Shown in pieces: positions 51,995 to 61,412 of a DNA stretch of 64,000 nt. A model generated the notes under the pieces. That model saw nothing but the letters and a program-made list of their open reading frames with translations. It searched no databases and had not been told where the DNA came from. A program made the translations under genes and the position numbers. Positions within the stretch are counted from its first letter, which is position 1, and each line of letters begins with the position of its first letter. The stretch spans positions 1,975,780 to 2,039,779 of the forward strand of contig NZ_LTBL01000001.1 of assembly GCF_018687785.1 (NCBI RefSeq), given 5' to 3'. This DNA comes from Methanovulcanius yangii (GTDB lineage: Archaea > Halobacteriota > Methanomicrobia > Methanomicrobiales > Methanomicrobiaceae).

Positions 51995-53463
51995 ACCTCA
52001 ACCTCCTCCCCGGCATTCTCGTCGGTCTCCATCGCCATGCCGTCGGGATAATCTTCTCCTACTTCTCCTTCTTCTTCAGTCCAATCGTTGTCTTCCCCGT
52101 CTTCCTGTTCATCTACTTCGTCTGCTTCCACCGGCAGGCGTGCCGCCGCCTCCCGCACATCGAGCTTGCCGGTGACGACATCCGAGATAAGGCGGGTGCG
52201 GTATTCGCGGAGGAGGGTGATTTCGCTTTCAATTTTATGGATTTCGTATACTACCGGTAGAGTATTCTTTTCAATGTGGTCAATAATGGCAAATTGTTCT
52301 TGGAGTGGTGGTGCAAGGATAGTAAGTGCTGCAATATCTTCAACATTAAAATGCCCAACGGTTGATCCTTGTGAAGCGAGTTTAATATGGTGTTCTGGGG
52401 CGCCTCGATAAATCGTGAGGACTAGGAACTGGGGGTTATACTTGTCCGGATTTAGCTTCATTAACACAGTTCTTTGACCTAAACAAAGCCGATAACCTTC
52501 CGGAACAATACATGCCTCTCCAGCAGGAGCTTCACGGGTGAATATCACATCTCCGGGTTCAGGTAGACCTCGTCGTGTCCATTCTTTGAATCCTTTTTCA
52601 GTCGTACAATATGTTCCTGCGAGTTGAAGTTCCCCTTTACGCACCGCTGTAGTTCTTACCACTCGATAATCACTATTATCAATTTCTGGAGCGGTTTTGT
52701 GTTCACAGTCAATTAGTTTGTGAAGGACTCGCTTTAAAGCGATTATATCCCAATGCTCCGGCACATCCCCCAGCCACTCCACGCCGGAGGGCTTGAGGGG
52801 CACATCCGGGTCGAGGCCGCGGGTGACGGCCTGGTGGATGATGGCCTGCTTCTCCTCTTCGAGGAGCTTGATGAGCTTTTGTTTGGCGTGGATGGAGCGG
52901 CGGATGCGGGTGTCGGCGTAGTCGAGGAAGCGGACGATGGCGGTTTGTTCGGGGAGGGGGGGGAGTAAAGATGAAAGTCGGAAGAAAACCTCTGGGTAGA
53001 GACGCAGACGACTTTCTACAACTCCTGTTGAAACGGTTTTGAATATGCTCGTGAAAAGCGGTGTGCGGAAAAGATAGTGAAGAAATTGTGGATATACGCC
53101 TGATTTGGCACGAAAGACACAGTATGCCGGACTGACGATGCCTTCGAAGGGTGAATAACCGAGACTACCGTTCCACGCGAGCATGATATTCATTACAAGA
53201 TCACCCGAGTGCACACGTTTGTATCCAACAAGACTTGCCGCATTGGTGAGCAAAGACCCCTCATCAGACTGACGATCTCGTCTTCTTGTAACACCAGTGT
53301 ACTGTGATACTGTTAGAAGTTCTTCGGAGCCATCTTCTGAAAGCTCGTTTATCTCACGCATGAAGAGCTTATTGCGTCGTATTTCCCAATGCTCAGGGAC
53401 GTCCCCCAGCCATTCAAAACCGGAATCCTTGTAGGAAGAATAAGGTCTAAGACCAGCGGTCAT
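51991..53463 (-). CDS. hsdS: Type I restriction specificity subunit (HsdS)
   Basis: The 490-residue protein has the usual two target-recognition domains, each starting with a DSGFEWLGDVPEHWEI-type helix (about residue 12 and about residue 228) and each followed by a conserved helical spacer (PPLPEQTAIVRFLDYADTRI at about 175-195 and LQEQFAIIDHIEKN near 405). This gives a bipartite DNA target. A long Glu/Asp-rich tail (about 460-490) is added. The middle parts, the variable recognition domains, are AT-richer than the rest, as expected for recombining specificity regions. The start overlaps the HerA stop by 4 bases. Confidence 0.93.
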   Translation of the reverse strand: MTAGLRPYSSYKDSGFEWLGDVPEHWEIRRNKLFMREINELSEDGSEELLTVSQYTGVTRRRDRQSDEGSLLTNAASLVGYKRVHSGDLVMNIMLAWNGSLGYSPFEGIVSPAYCVFRAKSGVYPQFLHYLFRTPLFTSIFKTVSTGVVESRLRLYPEVFFRLSSLLPPLPEQTAIVRFLDYADTRIRRSIHAKQKLIKLLEEEKQAIIHQAVTRGLDPDVPLKPSGVEWLGDVPEHWDIIALKRVLHKLIDCEHKTAPEIDNSDYRVVRTTAVRKGELQLAGTYCTTEKGFKEWTRRGLPEPGDVIFTREAPAGEACIVPEGYRLCLGQRTVLMKLNPDKYNPQFLVLTIYRGAPEHHIKLASQGSTVGHFNVEDIAALTILAPPLQEQFAIIDHIEKNTLPVVYEIHKIESEITLLREYRTRLISDVVTGKLDVREAAARLPVEADEVDEQEDGEDNDWTEEEGEVGEDYPDGMAMETDENAGEEVEV

Positions 53464-55568
53464 GCGTCATCACCAACGGTTTCGTCTACATTCTCAACTG
53501 TTTGCTTCCCCTGCCAATCATTTGCAATAAGTGACCAGTCGATTTCATATAAGATTTCATGACCTTCTTCATCCATACCCACCCATGATCCCCAGAAATC
53601 CGGGTCATTCGAACGTGGTTGATAGGATTCAGGTAGATTGTTCATCTTCACCAGAACTGGTAATTCTGAGGCCCAGCCAAGAAGAATTGCATTTTGCGAG
53701 GGCAATAACGGTAGTTCTCGCAATAAGCCCTTCAGATTATCGGGTACAAGTCTATGGACAAGTTCTTGATCACGATCATTGGTGATCCTGTGTAAGAGGT
53801 AAGTATTACACTGGGACAAAACTGTTGGGGAGAGTTCTGAGGGTCTTTGAGAAGAAAGAACCAGACCTAATCCGAATTTTCTTCCTTCTCGAGCAATGCG
53901 CTCGAAAATCTGACAGCAGACTTTAGCCGTATCCTGACCATCTATGTCTTGTTGATATCTTTTTATGAAGGTATGCGCCTCCTCCATCACAAGTACAGTT
54001 GGGAGGGCCACACTATTGATTTTCATATATCTCTGAAGTGCCTCAAAGATCATTCGGGCAATTACAGCCGTTAATATGTGAACAACTTCGGTTGGCACTA
54101 ATGATAGATCAATCACGGAAACGCAACCATCTTCCGCCTGATCCTTTCCGATATAGTCTGAAAGCCACTTTTCAAGCGTAATGTCTGAAGCACTGCTTAG
54201 TATTGGCTTCATGCGGGTATCGGTTAGCAACGTACGAATTCTGATGAGGAGAGTCTCAACATGTTCTGATACATTGAGCATTTCTGCTACTGCTTCTACG
54301 CTTCGAAGCAGGGAATCCCCCTCAAAGGGGCATGGTGCATCCACGTCGGAGGGTAAAACATCTGATTCCAAGCCTCCAAATGCGACGTGTGCATCTCTTG
54401 CAACTTGAATTAATTCGTTGACTTCTATTAGAGTAAAATCATAATGAGGATATCTTCCTCGGCGGGGCTCGCAGAGTCCTTCAATTATTTCAATTAACTG
54501 GTGTAATTTCTGGTTTGGTTCACCTGGAAAAGTATCCAAATTAGGTTCAAGACCTTTTTTCCATTTTTCTAATTTTTCATAGAAATTTTTTGGTCTTGGG
54601 AAACTTCCCCAAGGTGACCCTGAATTCTTTTCAATTTGTATGGTTGAAATGATCGTCCTTAGAAAGCGACGCATTTCATGGCCTGCATCCTCTACAGGTT
54701 CTACGTCTCCCTCCCTCACAAACCGTAACGCATGAATGAGGGTTGGTCTCTGTGTCTTCGCGCTTGCCTGCGTAATAGATGCCCATTCTGCACTATTCCA
54801 GAACCATAATGGAACCTGCAGCGGGTCCTCATTTTCTCCTGGTTTAACTTTAAATATTCGTGCCTTAATTTCTGAATTTTTAGCACTAAAAGCACGTGAG
54901 TATTCGCCATTAGGATCAAGAATGATGAATCTTGCATTGGGTTGCCCTGAGCACGCTTCCTTTGCCTGTTCGAGGTTCCAGCGAATCAATCCGGCTATGG
55001 AACAGGATTTTCCACTTCCTGTATTCCCAAGAACAGCGAGGTGACGGCCAAAAAGCCTGTTTGGGTCTACCCGTACCTCAGCATTGCCGGCAAGAGGGCT
55101 TGTCCCAATCAGAACACGTCGGTTTTCTCCAGACTCTACTATTGAGCGAAGCTGGCGTTCTGTGGGGAGCATTACTGCTGTACCGACAGATGGCAAGGCA
55201 TCAGCCCCACGACGAAAGATATATTGATCTGGATCATGGGGATGTTTTCGCAAGGTGCCAAGAGGATTGAGACTTAGTTTCCGAAGTGGGTACGGTAGAT
55301 CAACAAGTCCAAAGTCCTTCATCCCCCGACGCTGCGGAAATGCGGATCGTTCGACTGCCAACCAAGTAATCTGCCCAACAAGAAATCCATCATCGACAGG
55401 TATAAGGACATAGCTATTGACACGGGGAAATGGGCGTGGTCCTCCCGTATTCAATGCCATTGATTCGGGAGTTTCGATATCTAGAGCAACCTTCACTTCG
55501 TCGGATGAGACAAAGTCTACCGTCCCTATTTGAAGACTTCCTGTGTGCTCGAAGGGAGTACGGCTCAT
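53460..55568 (-). CDS. HerA-like DNA translocase (DUF87), partner of SIR2
   Basis: The 702-residue protein is a HerA/FtsK-type ATPase. It has an N-terminal HAS-barrel-like domain (about 1-120), Walker A VLGNTGSGKSCSIAGLI near residues 180-195 and RFIILDPNGEYSRAF. The Walker B VLVMEEAHTFIKRYQ lies near 523 and the sensor LVLSSQRPSELSPTVLSQCN follows. HerA forms hexameric rings. With a SIR2 NADase encoded directly upstream it matches the known SIR2-HerA antiphage pair, in which NAD is depleted on infection. It overlaps the SIR2 gene and hsdS by 4 bases each. Confidence 0.9.
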   Translation of the reverse strand: MSRTPFEHTGSLQIGTVDFVSSDEVKVALDIETPESMALNTGGPRPFPRVNSYVLIPVDDGFLVGQITWLAVERSAFPQRRGMKDFGLVDLPYPLRKLSLNPLGTLRKHPHDPDQYIFRRGADALPSVGTAVMLPTERQLRSIVESGENRRVLIGTSPLAGNAEVRVDPNRLFGRHLAVLGNTGSGKSCSIAGLIRWNLEQAKEACSGQPNARFIILDPNGEYSRAFSAKNSEIKARIFKVKPGENEDPLQVPLWFWNSAEWASITQASAKTQRPTLIHALRFVREGDVEPVEDAGHEMRRFLRTIISTIQIEKNSGSPWGSFPRPKNFYEKLEKWKKGLEPNLDTFPGEPNQKLHQLIEIIEGLCEPRRGRYPHYDFTLIEVNELIQVARDAHVAFGGLESDVLPSDVDAPCPFEGDSLLRSVEAVAEMLNVSEHVETLLIRIRTLLTDTRMKPILSSASDITLEKWLSDYIGKDQAEDGCVSVIDLSLVPTEVVHILTAVIARMIFEALQRYMKINSVALPTVLVMEEAHTFIKRYQQDIDGQDTAKVCCQIFERIAREGRKFGLGLVLSSQRPSELSPTVLSQCNTYLLHRITNDRDQELVHRLVPDNLKGLLRELPLLPSQNAILLGWASELPVLVKMNNLPESYQPRSNDPDFWGSWVGMDEEGHEILYEIDWSLIANDWQGKQTVENVDETVGDDA

Positions 55569-56983
55569 TGCACAGTATCTCCTTCCGGCGTCGGCTTTGG
55601 AGTCTTTGCATCTTCATCATTCTGGACTGTTCCCCATCGTGCTTTCAGGAGTTCTGCCATCCGGAAGGTCGTCCGATCAATCGCTGGTTTTGGCAGATAA
55701 TGGTCCACAAGCGTCTGGAAGTCTCCGAGATGGTCTCCGATTAAAAGTGTTATTTGTGCAGGCCTACCTAATTTTTCATAGGTATACATGATCCGGCCCA
55801 GAGGATCGCCATATGAGATTATCACCAGATGTGCTGATGGGATTGTCAACATATCCTCAATTACGCGATTGATGTGTTCATCACCAAAGCTATATCCATA
55901 ACAAATGAGCGTGCTGTTTGGACGGCATATTGCCGCTGCTAAGTCACGGAATAATTCAACATATGGATATGATGCTGTCTCCCTGTCTTTGGATGCATTA
56001 GGATAGATCATCAATTGCAGTGCATTAGCATCTTTCAAACCGGGGGCATTCAGGTATGGATCAATTTCTTCCGCACCGAATGGAAGGCCAATCCGTTGGA
56101 TGTTTTTATTATAATCTATCCAGTCAACTGAACCATGCAATTTTGTAAATCGTGCGACTCCCTCCAGGTATCGTGGTTCTCCCCTGATGCCCGGAGGATT
56201 GTAATGCATATCAACATCAAGACGTGATGAACGGAAAATTGGAACTAATGTACCGACGAAACGGTCAATCAATCGTAATCCTGCTACATCTGCGCCTGCC
56301 TCAATACAACGATCGTAGTTAGTGGTGAATATGTGGAGACGATCACGAGTACCACTTCGGCTGGCAAAACTCATCAGAAAACTTACAAGATAATTAAACG
56401 CTTTTTCCCTCTTTTCTATTTCTGCTGATATTAACCCATTTTCTCCTTTTAGAATTGACTTGGTAAAATCATCAAGAACGGATGTCAATGCTTGCTGCAA
56501 CGTGGCAACGTCTTCATACTCTTTAGAATCTGTAGATTTTGTGGATGCGAGAACTTCAAGTCCGCGAAGTAATTCGTTTGAAACACGAATTTGATCTTCA
56601 ATATTAATTTTTGTTCTTCCCGCAGATATGGCAGAATCCTTTGCTTTGGTGTTTATTTCCTTGTCAAATATCCCAAATGTGGCTTCATTCATCCCAGATA
56701 ATTGCTCACCAGCAGCCATCTGATGGAGGCCTTGTGTCAACCCAGAACCAACAAGCACAGAAAGATGCTCTGATTGAAAGAGAGCGGTTAACCAAGGTTC
56801 GATCCTAGACCGTAATTTGTCCGGACCAAATTGATCTTCCTTCTTTACCCAAGGGCAGTGGGATCCTTCTTCCAATTTGAACGATGGAATTCCTTCAGTA
56901 CCCTCATTATTGATACTAAAGCAGACTGGTGCATGATCGTCGTGGCATTTCAGAATCTGAATAGATCTTTCATCATCCTTCAT
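55565..56983 (-). CDS. SIR2-domain NADase, partner of HerA
   Basis: The 472-residue protein has the SIR2 NAD-binding fold. The glycine motif HLSVLVGSGLTQGL lies near residues 72-85, FTTNYDRCIEAGADVAG near 218-235, FTKLHGSVDW near 278-288 with the catalytic His, and the late STLICYGYSFGDEHINRVI. A helical insertion (about 110-200) separates the first two. Defence SIR2 proteins hydrolyse NAD rather than deacetylate. The N-terminal 60 residues are not part of the fold. Stop and start overlaps join it to the DUF262 gene upstream and to HerA downstream. Confidence 0.88.
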   Translation of the reverse strand: MKDDERSIQILKCHDDHAPVCFSINNEGTEGIPSFKLEEGSHCPWVKKEDQFGPDKLRSRIEPWLTALFQSEHLSVLVGSGLTQGLHQMAAGEQLSGMNEATFGIFDKEINTKAKDSAISAGRTKINIEDQIRVSNELLRGLEVLASTKSTDSKEYEDVATLQQALTSVLDDFTKSILKGENGLISAEIEKREKAFNYLVSFLMSFASRSGTRDRLHIFTTNYDRCIEAGADVAGLRLIDRFVGTLVPIFRSSRLDVDMHYNPPGIRGEPRYLEGVARFTKLHGSVDWIDYNKNIQRIGLPFGAEEIDPYLNAPGLKDANALQLMIYPNASKDRETASYPYVELFRDLAAAICRPNSTLICYGYSFGDEHINRVIEDMLTIPSAHLVIISYGDPLGRIMYTYEKLGRPAQITLLIGDHLGDFQTLVDHYLPKPAIDRTTFRMAELLKARWGTVQNDEDAKTPKPTPEGDTVQ

Positions 56984-59112
56984 GACTGCCCACCTCCATT
57001 AATCTCATCCAACAACTCCTCACTCCCCATCTGCTTCTCGAACGACTGCCGCACCAGTCCCATGATATAAGGGAGGTCCTCGTGCGTGTTGAAATCCACT
57101 TCGATGTCGCCATTGCACCATCGTCCACGGCCCGTTACATCCCTTCCCATCCCCCTCGGGTCATCGAGTTCGTGGAACCTGAGGTTCAGCGTGATACGCA
57201 ATGCCTTGTTCAGGGGTACCAAATCCACAAAGTTTGTCTCGGCCTTGTAGGCGACATAGAGCTTGCGGAACTCCTCGGTGATACATGGGTCGAGGGCGAG
57301 CACCTCCCTGCGGAATGCATCGAAGAGAGAGCGCATGGGTGCTCCGGGACCGAGCTTGGGATGGTCTTCGATGGTGTAGACTCCCGTCTTTCTGTTCTTT
57401 GGTTGGTATTTCTCGAGCACATCCGCGGGGAGGGACGGGGCCGCCCACACCTCGGTGGCTTGTTCGGCAAGTCGTTTGGCACGCTCCTGAATTGCCGCTT
57501 CATTCCATGCATCAAGGCTCCCCAGTCCCGTGTTGAGCTTAATCGGGCTATGCCTGAAGCCACCCTCCATGTCGCGTTTCTCTGCAAAGGGCCGGTCGCT
57601 GTACTCGGAGTTGTAGCCAGTGAGCGTCAGGTTGCCGAGTGTGTGGAGATATGTCTCCTGGATACGCTGCCACTCTGGCCCGAGGTCTTCCGGCCACCGT
57701 GGCGAGAGATTCTCGTTTTGCGGCAGGATATGTTCGATCGTGTATTCATCGACGTGAACGCGTTCCTTGCGATCGTAATTTTCCAGGCGGCGCAGCCAGT
57801 AACTGCGGCTGCGGAAGTTGTAAAGGTCCCGCTGTACGATCTCCCGTCTGAACTCATCGTTGCGTGGGAAACGCCGATATGATGGAAGGTTCAGAAGATA
57901 AGCCTGAATGCTCTCGAGATAGTGGCTCTTTCTCAACTCACGACCAAAGACGGCAAAGGTCTTGTTCAGTGAGTTGGTGGGGATGCTGCACACCGCACGG
58001 CGGAAGACATAGGCCTCCACGAGACGAACCGCCTGGATAAAATCATTCTTTGAAAGGATTCCCATCCGATAGTCGTGATAGAGTTCCAGGAGAAACGGAT
58101 AGGCAACATCCACCCGGAGTTCCCGCAGGTCGTGGAACGCGGCACCGAGATCCTTGTCCTTTTCATGGCCGAGTGCCATTGCACAGTAATAATTTGCAAA
58201 GTCATGGATGTCGGCAACCAGGGCATCGACTCCCGATGCAGCAACGTCGGGTTCTCGGGCATGAGCTTTGAAGGCCTCATAGACCGCATTGACGTTGGGG
58301 ATATCTCCCGTCTTAAACGTCAGATAGTGGCGCATAAATGAATCAAATTGTGATCCATATGCCTCCTGACCGAAGGACACCTCCATGGGCCGCCAATGAT
58401 CCTTGTACAGGCGGGTCTGGTGGTCGGTCTCCAGACCCATGAGAATGAAGTTGCGAATGAGGTCCGCCTGGCTCAGTTCCCGTCCGGTCGAGTTCATGCT
58501 CTCGAAGATGAGCTGGGGATTGTCCTGATCACGATTGAGCGAAATATCGACGAGCACGAGTTTTGCGAGTCCCTTACAGAGGGCGGCGACCTCTTCATCG
58601 TTAAGGTCTTTAACCTTCTTTTCAAACAAAGCGAAATTTTCCGCGATGCGAAGAGAGTATTCTGCGGGCATTGGTTTTTGCTGAACCAGAGCAAGAAGAC
58701 TTTCCTTGTCTGTCTGGGTGAGGAGGAGCTTGAAGCCTTGTTCACCCTCCTCCAGTGGATTGAGCAAATAGTAATTACGCAGTTTTTTTGCTGAAAATCC
58801 CTCCACCGGTTCGGTCTCTCCCAGACGTCGGGCAAGAGCCTCCAGAACAAGCATAATAGTGGTAAGCCGTTGCTGGCCGTCAATAACAAGGAGAGGTGAC
58901 TGGCTCGTTACCTGATACAGTCCCTTTTCAATGTATACGATGGAGCCGACGAAGTGTGCTGAGATAGCATCATTTCTTCCCGTGCGAAGAATATCATCCC
59001 AGAGCTGCTGACATTCCCGTTCGGTCCAACTATAGGTACGCTGGTAGATGGGGATGACAAACTGCGGAGACTTCTTGAGAAAGTCGAGGATCTTTGCCTC
59101 GGTGGCTTTCAT
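56980..59112 (-). CDS. DUF262-DUF1524-DUF5655 protein (GmrSD-like effector) inside the type I RM operon
   Basis: The 710-residue protein has DUF262 motifs VIPIYQRTYSW (about 18-28) and LLVIDGQQRLTTIM (about 75-88), a helical middle, and the DUF1524 HNH-type nuclease with TIEHILPQNENLS near 456-468, LGNLTLTGYNSEYSD and the Lys/Arg-rich helix after it. The last 110 residues resemble DUF5655 (FRKLYVAYKAETNFVDLVP). GmrSD-type proteins cleave modified DNA or are controlled by it. Here the gene sits directly between hsdM and SIR2 with ATGA overlaps on both sides. It differs clearly from the AT-rich DUF262 gene at 26762. Confidence 0.87.
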   Translation of the reverse strand: MKATEAKILDFLKKSPQFVIPIYQRTYSWTERECQQLWDDILRTGRNDAISAHFVGSIVYIEKGLYQVTSQSPLLVIDGQQRLTTIMLVLEALARRLGETEPVEGFSAKKLRNYYLLNPLEEGEQGFKLLLTQTDKESLLALVQQKPMPAEYSLRIAENFALFEKKVKDLNDEEVAALCKGLAKLVLVDISLNRDQDNPQLIFESMNSTGRELSQADLIRNFILMGLETDHQTRLYKDHWRPMEVSFGQEAYGSQFDSFMRHYLTFKTGDIPNVNAVYEAFKAHAREPDVAASGVDALVADIHDFANYYCAMALGHEKDKDLGAAFHDLRELRVDVAYPFLLELYHDYRMGILSKNDFIQAVRLVEAYVFRRAVCSIPTNSLNKTFAVFGRELRKSHYLESIQAYLLNLPSYRRFPRNDEFRREIVQRDLYNFRSRSYWLRRLENYDRKERVHVDEYTIEHILPQNENLSPRWPEDLGPEWQRIQETYLHTLGNLTLTGYNSEYSDRPFAEKRDMEGGFRHSPIKLNTGLGSLDAWNEAAIQERAKRLAEQATEVWAAPSLPADVLEKYQPKNRKTGVYTIEDHPKLGPGAPMRSLFDAFRREVLALDPCITEEFRKLYVAYKAETNFVDLVPLNKALRITLNLRFHELDDPRGMGRDVTGRGRWCNGDIEVDFNTHEDLPYIMGLVRQSFEKQMGSEELLDEINGGGQS

Positions 59113-61091
59113 AACTCCCCACCCCCGATAATCTCGTCCAACAACCCCTCGCTCTCCTCCCGCACCTTGAGGATATCTGCCCGGATCTCCTCCAAGCTCC
59201 GCATGGGTTTTGGCTTGTAGAAGTAGCGGGTGAAGCTGATCTCGTAGCCGATCTTCACGCTCGACTCGGTATACCAGGCATCCGGGGCATACGGGAGCAC
59301 CTCGCGGCGGAGGAAGGCATCGATGCCGCCCTCCTCGAGGAGGGGGACCTGCTCGGTGTCGCGGAGGTCGCTGTCGGGTTCGTACTCGACGACGGCCGGT
59401 TTGCCGCCAATGGTCGTCTCGAAGAGCCCGTGGAGCGGGTCGGGGACCGTCCCCCTCTTATGGACCTTCTTGATCACCGGCGGTGCGGTCTCGTCGCGTT
59501 CGCGGGTCTCCTTGAGGTCCTTGATCTCCTTTGCCTTGTAGACGCGGCCCGGCTCGATGCCCCTCAACCGGAGCGGCCGGTCCACGGTCAGCTTCCAGTA
59601 GCCGAACGCGGCGTTCTCGAAGATCTTACTCTCCTCGGTTTCGGCAAACGCGATGTACGCATCACAGATCTCCTGGCAGTCCTCCTCGGTGAGCTGGCAG
59701 TTCTTCTTGCCGAGGTTCTTCCTGAGCGGTTTGTACCATTTGGTCGCGTCGATGAGCTGCACCCTGCCCTTCCGGTGCTCGGGCTTGCGGTTGGTGATCA
59801 CCCAGATATAGGTCGCAATGCCGGTGTTGTAGAACATGTTGAGGGGCAGTGCGACGATCGCCTCGAGCCAGTCGTTCTCGATGATCCAGCGGCGGATGTT
59901 GCTCTCCCCCTGCCCGGCGTCGCCGGTGAAGAGCGAACTGCCGTTGTGGACCTCTGCAATACGGCTGCCGAGTTTAGTGCCGTGCTTCATCTTGGAGATC
60001 ATATTGGCAAGAAAGAGCATCTGGCCATCAGAGGAGCGGGTCACAAGAGAGTATTCGGGGTCGCCGTTGTGCTCGATCACAAACCGCGGGTCGCGAAGGC
60101 CGGTCTTCCCCCCCATCCGCTCGAGATCGCTCTTCCAGCTCTTCCCGTAGGGAGGATTGCTGAGCATGAAGTCGAATTCATGCGAGGGGAACGCATCGTT
60201 CGAGAGCGTCGAATATTCCGGGCCGCCGATGATATTGTCGGCCTCTTCCCCCTCGCCCTTGAGGAGCATGTCGGCCTTGGCGATCGCATAGGTCTCGGCG
60301 TTGATCTCCTGCCCGTAGAGGTGGGTTGCGACCTCTTTTTCGTGGGCAAGAGCGAGGTCATGGAGGGTCTCCTCGGCAACGGTCAGCATGCCTCCGGTCC
60401 CGCAGGCTCCGTCATAGAGGAGGTAGGTGCCGGACTCGATCTCGTCAGCGATGGGGAGGAAGATCAGCCGGGACATGAGCTTCACCGCATCGCGGGGTGT
60501 CCAGTGCTCACCCGCCTCCTCGTTGTTCTCTTCGTTGAACCGCCGGACCAGTTCCTCGAAGACGGTGCCCATCGCGTGATTGTCGAGACCGGGATGCTTT
60601 TCGGAACCATCGCCGTTCATCACCGGATTCGGGCTGACATTGATCTCCGGGGAGAGAAACTTCTCGATGAGTGTGCCAAGTGCATCTGCCTTGGAGAGCC
60701 GGGGGATCTGGTTGCGGAATTCGAATTTTTCGAGGATATCCTGAACATTGGGGGAGAAGCCGTCGAGATATGCCTCGAAGTCGGCCCGGAGCTGCTGCTG
60801 GTTGGCACAGCTTTTGAGGTCACGGAGGGTAAATTTGGAGGTGTTATAGAATGCCTGTCCGGCCGCCTGCCGGAGGGCCGGGTCCTGGTGCACAACTCCT
60901 GCCGCATCGAGCGATTCCTTCATCTCGAGGACGGACTGCTTGGTCGGTTCCAGCACAGCATCGAGGCGGCGAAGGACGGTCATCGGCAGGATGACGTCAC
61001 GATATTTGCCCCGGACGTAGAGGTCTCGCAGCACATCGTCGGCGATACCCCAGATGAAATTTGTTATCCAATTGAGTTGGTGTGATTCCAT
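59109..61091 (-). CDS. hsdM: Type I restriction methyltransferase subunit M (HsdM)
   Basis: From the ATG at 61091 the protein is 660 residues. The N-terminal HsdM helical domain (FIWGIADDVLRDLYVRGKYRD) is followed by the adenine methyltransferase fold with the SAM motif YDGACGTGGMLTVAEE and the catalytic NPPYGKSWK, then a C-terminal region that contacts HsdS. It methylates adenine in the sites defined by HsdS and protects host DNA from HsdR. GGAG lies 7 bases upstream of the start, and the 58 codons further upstream lack homology to HsdM. It is the first gene of the operon; the next gene starts inside its stop. Confidence 0.95.
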   Translation of the reverse strand: MESHQLNWITNFIWGIADDVLRDLYVRGKYRDVILPMTVLRRLDAVLEPTKQSVLEMKESLDAAGVVHQDPALRQAAGQAFYNTSKFTLRDLKSCANQQQLRADFEAYLDGFSPNVQDILEKFEFRNQIPRLSKADALGTLIEKFLSPEINVSPNPVMNGDGSEKHPGLDNHAMGTVFEELVRRFNEENNEEAGEHWTPRDAVKLMSRLIFLPIADEIESGTYLLYDGACGTGGMLTVAEETLHDLALAHEKEVATHLYGQEINAETYAIAKADMLLKGEGEEADNIIGGPEYSTLSNDAFPSHEFDFMLSNPPYGKSWKSDLERMGGKTGLRDPRFVIEHNGDPEYSLVTRSSDGQMLFLANMISKMKHGTKLGSRIAEVHNGSSLFTGDAGQGESNIRRWIIENDWLEAIVALPLNMFYNTGIATYIWVITNRKPEHRKGRVQLIDATKWYKPLRKNLGKKNCQLTEEDCQEICDAYIAFAETEESKIFENAAFGYWKLTVDRPLRLRGIEPGRVYKAKEIKDLKETRERDETAPPVIKKVHKRGTVPDPLHGLFETTIGGKPAVVEYEPDSDLRDTEQVPLLEEGGIDAFLRREVLPYAPDAWYTESSVKIGYEISFTRYFYKPKPMRSLEEIRADILKVREESEGLLDEIIGGGEL

Positions 61092-61412
61092 AGAGACGCT
61101 CCAGAATCCCCGTCGCCCCCTTGTAGAATGGTCGGGTGATGGATGCAGGTTGGGGATAAAGGAAAACTTTACCATTGACACCCTTGAACCTTTCCAAATG
61201 ATGTACTGTTTAGGAATAATTGAGTGAGCTGCGGGGTATTGGCTCGGATGATCTCGGTCAATCAAAACAAGTTGAGGAGAGTGGAGAAATTCCCTGCAAA
61301 TGCTGGCCTAATATCCGCGGAAGCATAGATGATTAGGATTCCTTATTCAATATAATTCTTGCAAATAATCTCCAATAAGTTTTATCGTTGATAATGGTAT
61401 AAATAAAAAAAT
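61092..61412. other. Divergent intergenic region with two promoters
   Basis: The 321-base gap must carry the minus-strand promoter for the restriction operon and the plus-strand promoter for the lipoprotein gene. An AT-rich CAATATAATTC (about 61348-61358) is a TATA candidate for the latter. TTTATCC on the minus strand near 61153-61160 is a weak candidate for the former. No gene or repeat is supported. Confidence 0.4.

Noticed and set aside
59430-61085. 551-residue frame opposite hsdM
   Set aside because: It mirrors the third-position GC of hsdM; hsdM has clear SAM and NPPY motifs.
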